Source: Promethearchaeota archaeon
GTDB taxonomy: Archaea > Asgardarchaeota > Lokiarchaeia > Sigyniarchaeales > SOKP01
Assembly (NCBI GenBank): GCA_004375715.1
Contig: SOKP01000024.1
Span: forward strand, 1 to 36,983
Length of the DNA: 36,983 nucleotides
Direction of reading: 5' to 3'
The notes under the pieces were generated by a model, which searched no databases, had not been told where the DNA came from, and saw only the letters and a list, made by a program, of their open reading frames with translations. A program made the translations under genes and the position numbers. Each line of letters opens with the position of its first letter. Within the stretch, counting starts at the first letter, position 1. Below, in pieces: positions 18,000 to 27,522 of the stretch.

Positions 18000-19435
18000 T
18001 GGATGCTAATGAGCTTTTAATATTTAATAAGGGGAATGAGCTTGTTCATCAAAATTTCATACCAAAATTAGATATTAAATCTGAAAAGATTGAAGAGATA
18101 TTACCCAAAAATCTTATTAGGGACGAACTACGAATTCCTGATGTCTCTGAAGTGGAAATCGTGCGCCATTATATAAAATTAAGTAAAATTAATTATGGCG
18201 TGGATTCTGGAATTTATCCACTAGGTTCATGCACTATGAAATATAACCCAAAAATCAATGAAATCGTAGCAAGAATGACTAGTTTCTCAAAAGTACACCC
18301 CCTTCAAGATGAGAATGAAGGCGCTTTAGAAATTTTGTATGAAATTTCACAAATGTTAGGAGAAATTACTGGAATGGATGGTTTTACGTTACAACCAGCG
18401 GCTGGAGCGCATGGAGAATTGGTAGGACTATTAATTATAAAAAAATTTTTTGAAACTAGAGGTATTGTAAAAAATAAAATAATTATTCCTGATTCAGCCC
18501 ACGGTACTAATCCTGCATCTGCAAAAATGGCTGGATTTTCGATAATTGAATTACAATCAAATAAATATGGCGAAGTTCCTCTGGATCACCTCGAATACGC
18601 GTTGGAGCAAGGAGATGTAGCGGGAATTATGCTTACGAATCCAAATACTCTAGGTGTTTTTGATAGGCAAATTAAAGACATAACAAGGATCGTCCATGAA
18701 CATGGTGGGTTGTGTTATTACGATGGGGCAAATTTGAATCCTATGTTAGGGATTTGTCGCCCTAAAGACATGGGATTTGACATTGTTCATTTGAACTTGC
18801 ATAAAACTTTTTCTACACCTCATGGGGGTGGTGGACCTGGTTCTGGACCAGTGGGAGTTACTAACGAATTAATTCCGTTTCTTCCTATACCTTGTATTTT
18901 ATCAACGGATAAAGGTCTAGTCTGTGATTATGAAAACCACGAATCAATAGGGAGAATTAAAGCTTTTTGGGGTAATTTTAGCATAATTTTAAGGGCTTAT
19001 GTTTATATTCTTTCTCTAGGTGGTAATGGATTAAAACGAGTTGGACAAATTGCAGTATTAAATGCTAATTATCTAAAAACTCTACTTAAGAAAAAATATC
19101 ATCTTCCATACGATAGGATTTGTCAACACGAATTTGTTCTATCTGATAAGTACTTACCAAATGATATCACTACTGAAGACATAGCAAAACGTATACTGGA
19201 TTATGGTTTTTATGCTCCAACAATTTATTTTCCACTAGTTGTAAATGGAGCTCTAATGGTTGAACCAACAGAAACAGAATCTAAAGACTCTTTAGACAAA
19301 TTTGTTGAAGTTATGAACCAAATTCGCGACGAAGCGCTAAATGAGCCCGAAAAACTAAAAAAAGCGCCATTAAATACACCTGTTGGACGCCTTGACGCAG
19401 TAAACGCTGCCAGAAAGCCGATATTACACGATTAA
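17999..19435 (+). CDS. gcvPB: Glycine dehydrogenase (decarboxylating) subunit 2
   Basis: 478 aa; PLP site 'DIVHLNLHKTFSTPHGGGGPGSGPVGV'; overlaps the gcvPA stop (TAATG). Confidence 0.95.
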   Translation: MDANELLIFNKGNELVHQNFIPKLDIKSEKIEEILPKNLIRDELRIPDVSEVEIVRHYIKLSKINYGVDSGIYPLGSCTMKYNPKINEIVARMTSFSKVHPLQDENEGALEILYEISQMLGEITGMDGFTLQPAAGAHGELVGLLIIKKFFETRGIVKNKIIIPDSAHGTNPASAKMAGFSIIELQSNKYGEVPLDHLEYALEQGDVAGIMLTNPNTLGVFDRQIKDITRIVHEHGGLCYYDGANLNPMLGICRPKDMGFDIVHLNLHKTFSTPHGGGGPGSGPVGVTNELIPFLPIPCILSTDKGLVCDYENHESIGRIKAFWGNFSIILRAYVYILSLGGNGLKRVGQIAVLNANYLKTLLKKKYHLPYDRICQHEFVLSDKYLPNDITTEDIAKRILDYGFYAPTIYFPLVVNGALMVEPTETESKDSLDKFVEVMNQIRDEALNEPEKLKKAPLNTPVGRLDAVNAARKPILHD

Positions 19436-19508
19436 TTACAATTAAAAAGGCATATCGAAAGTAGCAATAATAATTATAAAAAAATATAGGCTAAATGATG
19501 TTGTTTTT

Positions 19509-20372
19509 TTAAATTATTGAGCCTGAAAGAGAATGCTTACATGTGCACTCGTTTTCAAAATCAATTTTAGGTATTGTTAATTCTAACATTTTCATTAAGT
19601 TCACTGAGTTTTTCTTCATAGTATCTAAAATTTCTTCTATACTCACCGCAAGTTTCTTTACGGGCCCTCCACATGTCTCACAATATTCTTTAATTTCTAC
19701 GACTCCACAGTTCTGGCATTCACCTGCCCATACATCTAAATCTGTTACCATGGCTATACAACTGTAAAAAATCTCTTTTTCAGCTGCGAGGACTACTTCA
19801 GGGTAAGTTGTCATTCCTATTATATCTCCTCCCCATTGTCTAAACATTTTAGATTCAGCTCTTGTCGAAAATCGAGGTCCTTCAATACAAACATATGTAC
19901 CACCCTTTTGAATATCTAATCCTTCAATATTTTTTCCAGTTTCGTAAAAGAGATTATTAAGATAGCTACAATATGGGTCCGCTTGGTTAATATGACACAC
20001 TTGTCCACCCTCATAAAAAGTATCTAACCTCTTTTTTGTTCTATCTATATATTGATCTACCATGATAAGTTTACCTTTACCATGCTCCTTTTTTAAAGAT
20101 CCAACAGCTGATGGTGAGATTATTCCTTTAACTCCCAATTCTTTCAATGCCCATATATTAGCTCTAGAATTTACATTGTGTGGAGGTATTGTATGACCTT
20201 CTCCATGTCGTGAAATAAATGCAACTTTTTTACCTTTAAACTCACCTACTTGAATAAAATCAGAAGTGTGACCATAAGGTGTATAAATTTTTAGCTCTTC
20301 AACATTTTCAAGTTCTATATCCGATCCCGTTCCTCCAATTATTCCAATTTCAGCTTTACCTTCAAATTTCAT
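19509..20372 (-). CDS. mtnP: S-methyl-5'-thioadenosine phosphorylase family
   Basis: 287 aa; 'IGIIGGTGSD', 'VAFISRHGEGHTIPPHNVNSRANIWALKELGVKGIISPSAVGSL', 'CIEGPRFSTRAESKMFRQWGGDIIGMTTYPEVVLAAE'. Confidence 0.9.
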   Translation of the reverse strand: MKFEGKAEIGIIGGTGSDIELENVEELKIYTPYGHTSDFIQVGEFKGKKVAFISRHGEGHTIPPHNVNSRANIWALKELGVKGIISPSAVGSLKKEHGKGKLIMVDQYIDRTKKRLDTFYEGGQVCHINQADPYCSYLNNLFYETGKNIEGLDIQKGGTYVCIEGPRFSTRAESKMFRQWGGDIIGMTTYPEVVLAAEKEIFYSCIAMVTDLDVWAGECQNCGVVEIKEYCETCGGPVKKLAVSIEEILDTMKKNSVNLMKMLELTIPKIDFENECTCKHSLSGSII

Positions 20373-20559
20373 AATTTAAATCCTATTTTTTTTGTTTGAT
20401 TTTAATTAAATAAAAAACTTGATATTTTTGGATTGTTTTAACTATGTAAAAAGTTTTTTGATTATTGACTAAAACCCTTTCCATTATGCATATTTAGGAT
20501 TTTTTTATTTTTTATTTATATATTATATATAATTAAATGAAATTTTCGGAGATAAATAC

Positions 20560-20934
20560 ATAATAACAAAAATTTTTGAAGACTACACTCAAGTTTCCAA
20601 AAATTTTACTCTATTAGACAGTAAGGATTTAGTAATAAGAGACCCATTAGAGAAATCCGATATTATAAATGGAAATATTGAGAAATATTTAACTTTGATT
20701 TACAATATAACAGAATCTGGCTCTATTACTACTTCTAACGATTTAAAAGATCATTTCAAAATAACTAGAAACGCTGTAATGTCTGTTTTTAAAAGAAATT
20801 CTATTCTCCGGAAATATATAGATATTTTAGCTGGAAAACCCCCGACTAATCCTACAAAATTTATTTTAACGGAAGAAGGAAATAAAGTGCTATCCTTAAT
20901 CTTTCATTTTAGAAATCACTATACAAAGCTATAG
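20560..20934 (+). CDS. Small winged-helix-like DNA-binding protein; 5' end extended upstream of the tracked ORF (20695)
   Basis: Open frame from TAA 20530 through 20934. From 20560 it reads I-ITKIFEDYTQVSKNFTLLDSKDLVIRDPLEKSDIINGNIEKYLTLIYNITESGSITTSNDLKDHFKITRNAVMSVFKRN.... GGAG lies at 20548-20551. Confidence 0.6.
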   Translation: MITKIFEDYTQVSKNFTLLDSKDLVIRDPLEKSDIINGNIEKYLTLIYNITESGSITTSNDLKDHFKITRNAVMSVFKRNSILRKYIDILAGKPPTNPTKFILTEEGNKVLSLIFHFRNHYTKL

Positions 20935-21051
20935 TAAAAAAATGAGAAGTGCTTATCTATGATATAATTTCCTAATCAAAAAATTATTATTCTTTTTTAG
21001 TTTACTCTATTCAATAGAAAAAAATACTTTATTATTGAAAATGAGTTAATA

Positions 21052-22356
21052 ATGGTACTTATAAAATTCCTTGGTGCGTGTAGAGAAGTTGGACGCTCAG
21101 CAATATTAATCGAATCAAAAAGTGGAGCACAATGCATCTTAGATTACGGGATTAGATTTAAAGGGGAAGAACGGTTACCACTTAAAGGGGATATTCATAA
21201 TCTTAAAGCAATTGCTCTTTCTCATTGTCATGTTGACCATTCTGGAGGATTGCCATTTTTATTTAAAGATAGCGACATCCCATTTTTCACCAATCCGTTA
21301 ACACTAAGAATTTCAGAAATCTTACTTCAAGATATGATTAAAATTTCTAATTATCCATACCCTTTCGGATACAGAGAGCTTAAAAAAATTAGAAAAAACG
21401 CTTTATTTTTAAAAAATGGAGTGCGCCAAAAAATAGATCATGAGTTTTATCTTACATTTTTCAGTGCAGGACATATCCCAGGTTCTGTTTCTATTTTAGT
21501 TGAAGTCGATCAGAAGAAAATACTCTATACCGGCGACATCAACAACCAAGAAACAAACCTAATTTCTCCAGCTAACCCTCACGAATTACCCGAGATAGAT
21601 GCGTTAATTACAGAATCCACATATTCTGATAGAGATCATCCCTTAAGAGAAGAACTCGAAAAAAGATTTATTGAAGACACTGTAAACACCATTGAGAACG
21701 GTGGAAGTGTTTTAATTCCTGCTTTTGGGGTTGCTCGATCGCAAGAAATTTTGCTTGTTTTAGAAAAGTACAATTATAGAAACGATATTTACATCGATGG
21801 GTTAGCTAGGAAAATTTTAACAGAATATTCTCATTTTCCTGAATCATTCCGGGATTTTACTCGCTTTAAGTCAGCCGCGAAAAAGGCTCAATTCGTTTCT
21901 AAGGAAAAGAGAAAGAAAATTGGAGGAAAGTCGCGATCTTTGATTATATCTCCGTCAGGTATGTTAAAGGGTGGAGCTGCTATAGATTATATCCCTACTT
22001 TTTTAAACGATCCTAACTCTGCTGTATTTTTAGTTGGGTATCAAGTAGAGGGGACACCTGGAAGAAAATTAGTTGATGAAAAAATTTTTGAGTTTAAAGA
22101 GAAAGGCAGAAGAACATACCAATCACGAGATATGTTAATCAAAGCAAAGTGTAAAATAGAATACTTTGACTTTTCAAGTCACGCAGATAAAGTCCACCTA
22201 AACAATTATATTAATGAAATCAAATTTCGCAACAACTCAAATTTTATTTTTTGTGTTCACGGAGATGAGAAATCAACGACTTCCTTTGCTCACAATTTAT
22301 CAAAAAAAAATTATAATTCTGTAGCACCAGAGATAGGAGAAAGTTATATATTATAG
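21052..22356 (+). CDS. Metallo-beta-lactamase/beta-CASP RNA exonuclease-like protein
   Basis: 434 aa; 'ALSHCHVDHSGGLPFLF', 'FFSAGHIPGSVSILVEV...ILYTGDIN', 'LITESTYSDRDHP', 'GGSVLIPAFGVARSQEILLVL', 'ISPSGMLKGGAAIDYI', 'FDFSSHADKVHL'. Confidence 0.92.
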   Translation: MVLIKFLGACREVGRSAILIESKSGAQCILDYGIRFKGEERLPLKGDIHNLKAIALSHCHVDHSGGLPFLFKDSDIPFFTNPLTLRISEILLQDMIKISNYPYPFGYRELKKIRKNALFLKNGVRQKIDHEFYLTFFSAGHIPGSVSILVEVDQKKILYTGDINNQETNLISPANPHELPEIDALITESTYSDRDHPLREELEKRFIEDTVNTIENGGSVLIPAFGVARSQEILLVLEKYNYRNDIYIDGLARKILTEYSHFPESFRDFTRFKSAAKKAQFVSKEKRKKIGGKSRSLIISPSGMLKGGAAIDYIPTFLNDPNSAVFLVGYQVEGTPGRKLVDEKIFEFKEKGRRTYQSRDMLIKAKCKIEYFDFSSHADKVHLNNYINEIKFRNNSNFIFCVHGDEKSTTSFAHNLSKKNYNSVAPEIGESYIL

Positions 22357-22380
22357 AGAGCAATTTTGTAAGTTAAACTC

Positions 22381-23898
22381 CTACTTCTTTTGCAATTGTT
22401 TTTCAATTACTCTGTCACAATTTTCTAAAAAAACATCGATTTTGTTTATTGGTACTTTCGTACCTGCCGCTGGAGGATGTCCACCGCCCAGAGCTTCTAA
22501 ATTTGAAAGTTCTAAGGCTTCTCTGATTGCTTCTGAAAGATTTACGCCCTTTTCTACAATATCCTTGTGAGCTCTCCCCGATATTTTGAACACTTCCTCG
22601 TCCTTTCTTTTTGCGCACCCAAAAATTGGTTTATTTATGTCAATGATCCCACTTTTACTAAATATTAACATGGAAGCGATAGTACCTACAATGTTTTCAA
22701 AGATAACATTTTCGCCAAAAAAATATTGGATATTGTTTTTGTATTGGATTTTATTCTCATCCTTTAACCACGATAACGCTTGACCTAAGGATTTCTTATA
22801 ATTTAACAGGTGATCCTTCGCTTTATTATAAGCAATTCTTCTATCACCCATTGCTATAGCAATTCCTAAAGATGCGTTATCGCTCCTTCCACATGAATTC
22901 AATAGATACGCAAAATCATTCAAATCATGCAATTGCGATCCCACAATTTCGTTCTTTATTATATATCTTTTTATGATAAGCTTTTCTATAATGACAGAAG
23001 GCTCTATATTTAACTTAAGAGACATATACTCTATAATTGCAGATGAAACTTTTTGTTTTTCTTCTTGATTAAGGTCGTTCAGGGTTTTTATATCTCCTTC
23101 CGAATTTTCCATTAAAATACCTAACGATTTTAAAAATTTTAACATTTTACTTGTATTATCACTTAATCCTGGAAGAACAATTTCAGATGAATATGAGATT
23201 GCTTCATTTAAAGGTTTAATCGATGAAAAATTTAAATCGTTGTTCACTTCAACTAAATCTGCGTTTGTGGCATCTTTTAAAATTACAGAATTTAATCCAG
23301 TAAAAGAATTATTAGGACCTCGACTTTGAATATCTCCCGTTGCTCCTACAAGTGCAATAGGAGATAAATCGAAATTTTTCTGATTTAAAGTTTTTACAAA
23401 AAGATAACAAATCCCCGCTCCAGAAATTTCACTACTACCATCAAATTCGTAAAAATAAGGGTTGATGTGCCAAGGTCGTGAATTTGAGTAAATTTCTTTA
23501 ATTTTACCATCGTTTTTATCCGAGATATTTTGAGGTAAATGGTGATCTAATATAATAAAAGGAACATTGTTATCGAAATTATTTAATTTTTCAGTGAGTT
23601 CTAAATATTGACCACTTCCAAAATCAGCAAAAATTAAGAATTTCTTACTATCCTTAGAATTTTCTGCAATTTTTATTATCTCTTCTCTTTCCAACTGCCT
23701 TAAAATTGTAATTTGAAATGGAATCTTTTCTCTGTATAGAGCTTTTCCGAGAATCGCTCCAGCCGATAATCCATCGGCATCAAGATGTGTATAGATATGT
23801 ACGGTTGATTCTAATTTTGGTAAATGGTCTAAAAACCAATTTTTAGTCTTATTAAGATCAGCATTTAATAACTCAAGGTTTGTTGTTCTTTTATTCAT
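22381..23898 (-). CDS. DHH/DHHA1-family phosphoesterase (archaeal RecJ-like nuclease)
   Basis: 505 aa; 'VHIYTHLDADGLSAGAILGKAL', 'FADFGSGQ', 'ILDHHLPQ', C-terminal 'EALGGGHPPAAGTKVP'. Confidence 0.9.
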   Translation of the reverse strand: MNKRTTNLELLNADLNKTKNWFLDHLPKLESTVHIYTHLDADGLSAGAILGKALYREKIPFQITILRQLEREEIIKIAENSKDSKKFLIFADFGSGQYLELTEKLNNFDNNVPFIILDHHLPQNISDKNDGKIKEIYSNSRPWHINPYFYEFDGSSEISGAGICYLFVKTLNQKNFDLSPIALVGATGDIQSRGPNNSFTGLNSVILKDATNADLVEVNNDLNFSSIKPLNEAISYSSEIVLPGLSDNTSKMLKFLKSLGILMENSEGDIKTLNDLNQEEKQKVSSAIIEYMSLKLNIEPSVIIEKLIIKRYIIKNEIVGSQLHDLNDFAYLLNSCGRSDNASLGIAIAMGDRRIAYNKAKDHLLNYKKSLGQALSWLKDENKIQYKNNIQYFFGENVIFENIVGTIASMLIFSKSGIIDINKPIFGCAKRKDEEVFKISGRAHKDIVEKGVNLSEAIREALELSNLEALGGGHPPAAGTKVPINKIDVFLENCDRVIEKQLQKK

Positions 23899-23981
23899 TT
23901 TTTATAAAATTTTAAAATAAACTTAATTTAATATATAAAAATAAGATTTTAATAATAAATACTCAATTAAAAAAAACTTAA

Positions 23982-24989
23982 GTGAAAAATATGACACACC
24001 ACATTAAAATAAACGAGTTAACTTTAAAACTTGTCAAGAAAATAATAGAGAATAAAGAATATTACAAAACTGAAATAATTCAATATGATAATGGAGCAAC
24101 CGTCTTAGATATGACAAACGCATCGTGGAATGGAGGAAAAATGGTTGGAGAAATTTGTATGGGTGGATTAGGAACGGTCGATTTTACATCCTACAAATTA
24201 GATGAACATTTTATCCCGAGCGTTAATGTTCGCACATCACAACCTATAATATCATGTATGGCGTCACAATTAGCTGGATGGAAAGTAAAATTAAAGAAAG
24301 AAATTGAAAAAGACGGAGAAATTAAAAAAAAAAAAGTTTTTGAATCTTTGGGATCAGGACCAGCTCGAGCAAAAAGTAAAGTCGAGAAATTATTTGATGA
24401 AATTGACTATGAAGATGATTCTGATTGTGCCATTATCGCCTTTGAAACTCCAAAACTACCAACTGAAGAAGTAATGGCTTTGGTAGCCGAAAAGTGCAAA
24501 GTTGGACCTGATAAAACATTTGCACTTTGTGCTCCAACAGCGTGTTTAACTGGTTCGATACAAGTAGCTGCGAGAATCGTCGAAACTGGAATGCATAAAT
24601 TACATGAAATAAAATTTCCTCTTGGTGTTATTAAGGATGGTTTTGGAACAACAACGATTGCCCCAATTGCTAAAGACGATCTTGGAGCCATGGGACGAAC
24701 TAACGATTCCATAATTGCTGCGGGTATGACATACTATACTATAGAAGCTGAAAAAGACGAACAAGACGATTTATTTGAATTACTGAAAAAAGCACCTGCT
24801 AATACCTCAAAAAGCTATGGTAAACCATTTTTAGAGACATTTAAAGCAGCTAATTACGATTTCTACGCAATTGATCCTGGTTTATTTGCTCCAGCAACTT
24901 ACACTGTAACAAATATAACAACCGGAAAGACTGTTACTGTTGGTGAAATTAACCACAAATTATTAAAGGAGTCCTATAAATTAAACTAG
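23982..24989 (+). CDS. mch: Methenyltetrahydromethanopterin cyclohydrolase
   Basis: 335 aa; 'GGKMVGEICMGGLGTVDF', 'TSQPIISCMASQLAGWKV', 'GSGPARA', 'ALCAPTACLTGSIQVAARIVETGMHKLHE'. The start may be ATG 23991. Confidence 0.95.
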   Translation: MKNMTHHIKINELTLKLVKKIIENKEYYKTEIIQYDNGATVLDMTNASWNGGKMVGEICMGGLGTVDFTSYKLDEHFIPSVNVRTSQPIISCMASQLAGWKVKLKKEIEKDGEIKKKKVFESLGSGPARAKSKVEKLFDEIDYEDDSDCAIIAFETPKLPTEEVMALVAEKCKVGPDKTFALCAPTACLTGSIQVAARIVETGMHKLHEIKFPLGVIKDGFGTTTIAPIAKDDLGAMGRTNDSIIAAGMTYYTIEAEKDEQDDLFELLKKAPANTSKSYGKPFLETFKAANYDFYAIDPGLFAPATYTVTNITTGKTVTVGEINHKLLKESYKLN

Positions 24990-25050
24990 ATGTTGATTTG
25001 TAAATTTCTCTTTTAATTTCTTTTTATATTATTTGCATTCAAACTAAAAT

Positions 25051-26244
25051 TTAAAAATTAGTTAATTCATGTTGATATTTTATTATCTCTGCATCAGAGA
25101 TATCTTTGTCAAATTCTATTTGTTGTGGGACCCCCAAATATGCGCACGCAATTTTAGCAGCAGCAGCAATTTCCGCTTTTTTTAATGTTAATGAATATTC
25201 ATCTACTGATTGCACTGGATCCTCATAATTTGCTCGACGAATGTTACTTCTATTTTGAAAAGATTCCTCGTAATTCATTCCACCATAATTTTTTTTTTCT
25301 TTTAGCTGAAATGACCTCTCAGATTTCATTTTAGATAATAAAGACCCCATTTTGTCAGCAACATTAAAAGGAAGTTCATTATGCAGTATTAATCTTATCA
25401 TGTTGTTGATGTCAAAATAATTTAGAGTATCATATTTAACTCGTAAATAACTTTTTAGATTATCTTGGTTTGCTTGACACTCGATTTCAGTCCAATCATG
25501 AATTGCTAGTCTTCTTCTTAAAAAAATCAATTCCCAATCTATTCCGAGCTCTTTTAAAAATTCAAGTAGTTTATTATTGTTAGGTTTTCTTGATTCTATT
25601 ATTATAAATAATTGCAAACCGTAATATTTATGTTCTTCTTGGAGAAAATACCCTCGTTGTTGCATAGACGCGAGAATTTTAATTTTAATAGAATAAATAT
25701 CGTCGGATACATCTCTCTTCTCACACTTTAAGTATATTACATTTCCTTCTTCACTCACATATTCACTATCTAAAAAGCCTAAGATGCTTTCCTTATTTTC
25801 TTGTATAAAATTTTTCAACCCGGATAAAGTTGGTTTAACATCGTATCTTATTAAATCTTTTTCTCTGATTGAAACATAATCAGTATTACTTCCCCCTACA
25901 GCTAATTTAATGGATCGTAGGTTTAACTCTTTTTCTTCTCCAAAAACTATTTTAAACGCATCGATTAGAGGAAATACTTCTTTTTCCAATATGTTAAGAT
26001 TAGCCATCGAACTTTCAAAAGGTTGGGGATTCTCCGTAATTTTGTTTAGTACTGGTGCTTCAGAGGCATCTACTTCAATGTCATAGTCTTTCGCTAAATT
26101 TTTCCGAACGACACAGACCGACCTCCTTTTCTCGTTATACATAGAAAGAGTCGTTGAATTGTTAATCACCGCACGGAATTGTTCAGTGGACTTCTCTTCA
26201 GATCCTTTTGACTTAAGTTTTCTTCTTCCCATAAACGCAACCAC
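25051..26244 (-). CDS. Uncharacterised protein
   Basis: 397-aa uninterrupted ORF; no family recognised. The start may be the internal ATG (MGRRKLKSKG). Confidence 0.65.
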   Translation of the reverse strand: MVAFMGRRKLKSKGSEEKSTEQFRAVINNSTTLSMYNEKRRSVCVVRKNLAKDYDIEVDASEAPVLNKITENPQPFESSMANLNILEKEVFPLIDAFKIVFGEEKELNLRSIKLAVGGSNTDYVSIREKDLIRYDVKPTLSGLKNFIQENKESILGFLDSEYVSEEGNVIYLKCEKRDVSDDIYSIKIKILASMQQRGYFLQEEHKYYGLQLFIIIESRKPNNNKLLEFLKELGIDWELIFLRRRLAIHDWTEIECQANQDNLKSYLRVKYDTLNYFDINNMIRLILHNELPFNVADKMGSLLSKMKSERSFQLKEKKNYGGMNYEESFQNRSNIRRANYEDPVQSVDEYSLTLKKAEIAAAAKIACAYLGVPQQIEFDKDISDAEIIKYQHELTNF

Positions 26245-26519
26245 GAATAATGAGTAATTTATTCTATTTCTGTTAAAGTAAAAAAATAGCAGTCTTATAA
26301 TTTTATGTATATGGATTTATAATAGTCTTTAAGATGGTCTTTTATCTCTATAAATTACTTAATTTCTCTCTATTAAAAATAGTAAAGACCTTTGATTTAC
26401 TATTATATTAAACGCTTCTTAAAACTGAGAACGAAATGATTCTAATCAAAAGATAAAGAGGAGAAAATAGCTCTTAAAGAAAAGGCTCGTTAAAAACTGT
26501 GATTAAATCATGCTAAGTA

Positions 26520-26699
26520 TTAATCTAGTTCCTCTTCTAAATAATAGCTATCGTCTTTTTTGATATAAATTACGGTAGAGCCGAAATTATTACGAACCGT
26601 ATATTTGTTATCGTCAACTTCTAATAATTCTATTGAATATGGTATTCTTCTGTTTTTTAGAATCTCTTCAACGATTCTTTTTTCTTCTAAAGCATCCAT
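26520..26699 (-). CDS. Small 59-aa uncharacterised acidic protein (below the track cutoff)
   Basis: ATG at 26699 to TAA at 26520: MDALEEKRIVEEILKNRRIPYSIELLEVDDNKYTVRNNFGSTVIYIKKDDSYYLEEELD*. Confidence 0.5.
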   Translation of the reverse strand: MDALEEKRIVEEILKNRRIPYSIELLEVDDNKYTVRNNFGSTVIYIKKDDSYYLEEELD

Positions 26700-26774
26700 A
26701 TCTATAATTATCAGACAATTAAAAAAAATTTTTTGATTTTAAAAAATAAAAGATTTTGTACTTTTATTTTAATA

Positions 26775-27260
26775 CTACGATTCAGAAGCCTTACCTGTAA
26801 TTAAGCTTATAGCTAGTTTTAGTAAGCAAGTGTTATTATAGGATTCTTCACTTTTAAAGAATCTTTTCTTTAATTTACTTGGCTTCTCTTCTAAATGTTT
26901 TAACAACGTATCAAATGCATGCTTTTTTTCTTTCAAGTCTTCTACAATAGTCATGTCTCCCCAAAAAACAATGGAGCGGTATTTATGAGAGCAAGCACTC
27001 TTAACATAGCCTAAATCTTCTAATATTGTGCCACAAACTTTTTTATTTTCCTTTAAATACTCTAATTTTAATCCTTTTTGAGCGCTATGAAAGTACAAGC
27101 AATTTAATATCTCATCAAAACCATAACTAAGCGTTACTATGTACGGTTCATCGTTTCTACACATAGAAATTGTTGAAAACTTACCATTTTTCAAAATTTC
27201 CATAATGATTCTTTTGTCTAAAATTTCTCTTTCCTTTTTTTGCATGTGATATTTCTGCAT
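26775..27260 (-). CDS. Pyridoxamine 5'-phosphate oxidase-family (FMN-binding split-barrel) protein
   Basis: 161 aa; 'LKNGKFSTISMCRNDEPYIVTLSYGFDEILNCLYFHSAQKGLKLEYLKENKKVCGTI', 'YRSIVFWGDMTIVED'. Confidence 0.8.
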   Translation of the reverse strand: MQKYHMQKKEREILDKRIIMEILKNGKFSTISMCRNDEPYIVTLSYGFDEILNCLYFHSAQKGLKLEYLKENKKVCGTILEDLGYVKSACSHKYRSIVFWGDMTIVEDLKEKKHAFDTLLKHLEEKPSKLKKRFFKSEESYNNTCLLKLAISLITGKASES

Positions 27261-27522
27261 AGTTTTTATTCACCTACTCAAACAAATTTAATATCGAAAT
27301 TAACCATGATTAAAAATTACTGATTGGCAATAATTCCTCTGGATATTACTATAATATTTAAAAAAATTGTTTCAATTAAAAAATATCACATATAAAACTA
27401 ATGGTTTTAACGATTTTATTAAGAAACTATGAAATTTTTAATAAAAGAAACAGTTTAAAAACCTAGATAAATGTTTATATATATATAATACTATTAATGA
27501 TATTTATTAGGGGTCTGCTGTC

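Noticed and set aside
22415-22618. 67-aa minus-strand ORF
   Set aside because: Alternate frame inside the DHH phosphoesterase gene with low-complexity composition.
24407-24712. Minus-strand 101-aa ORF
   Set aside because: Antisense to mch; shadow ORF.
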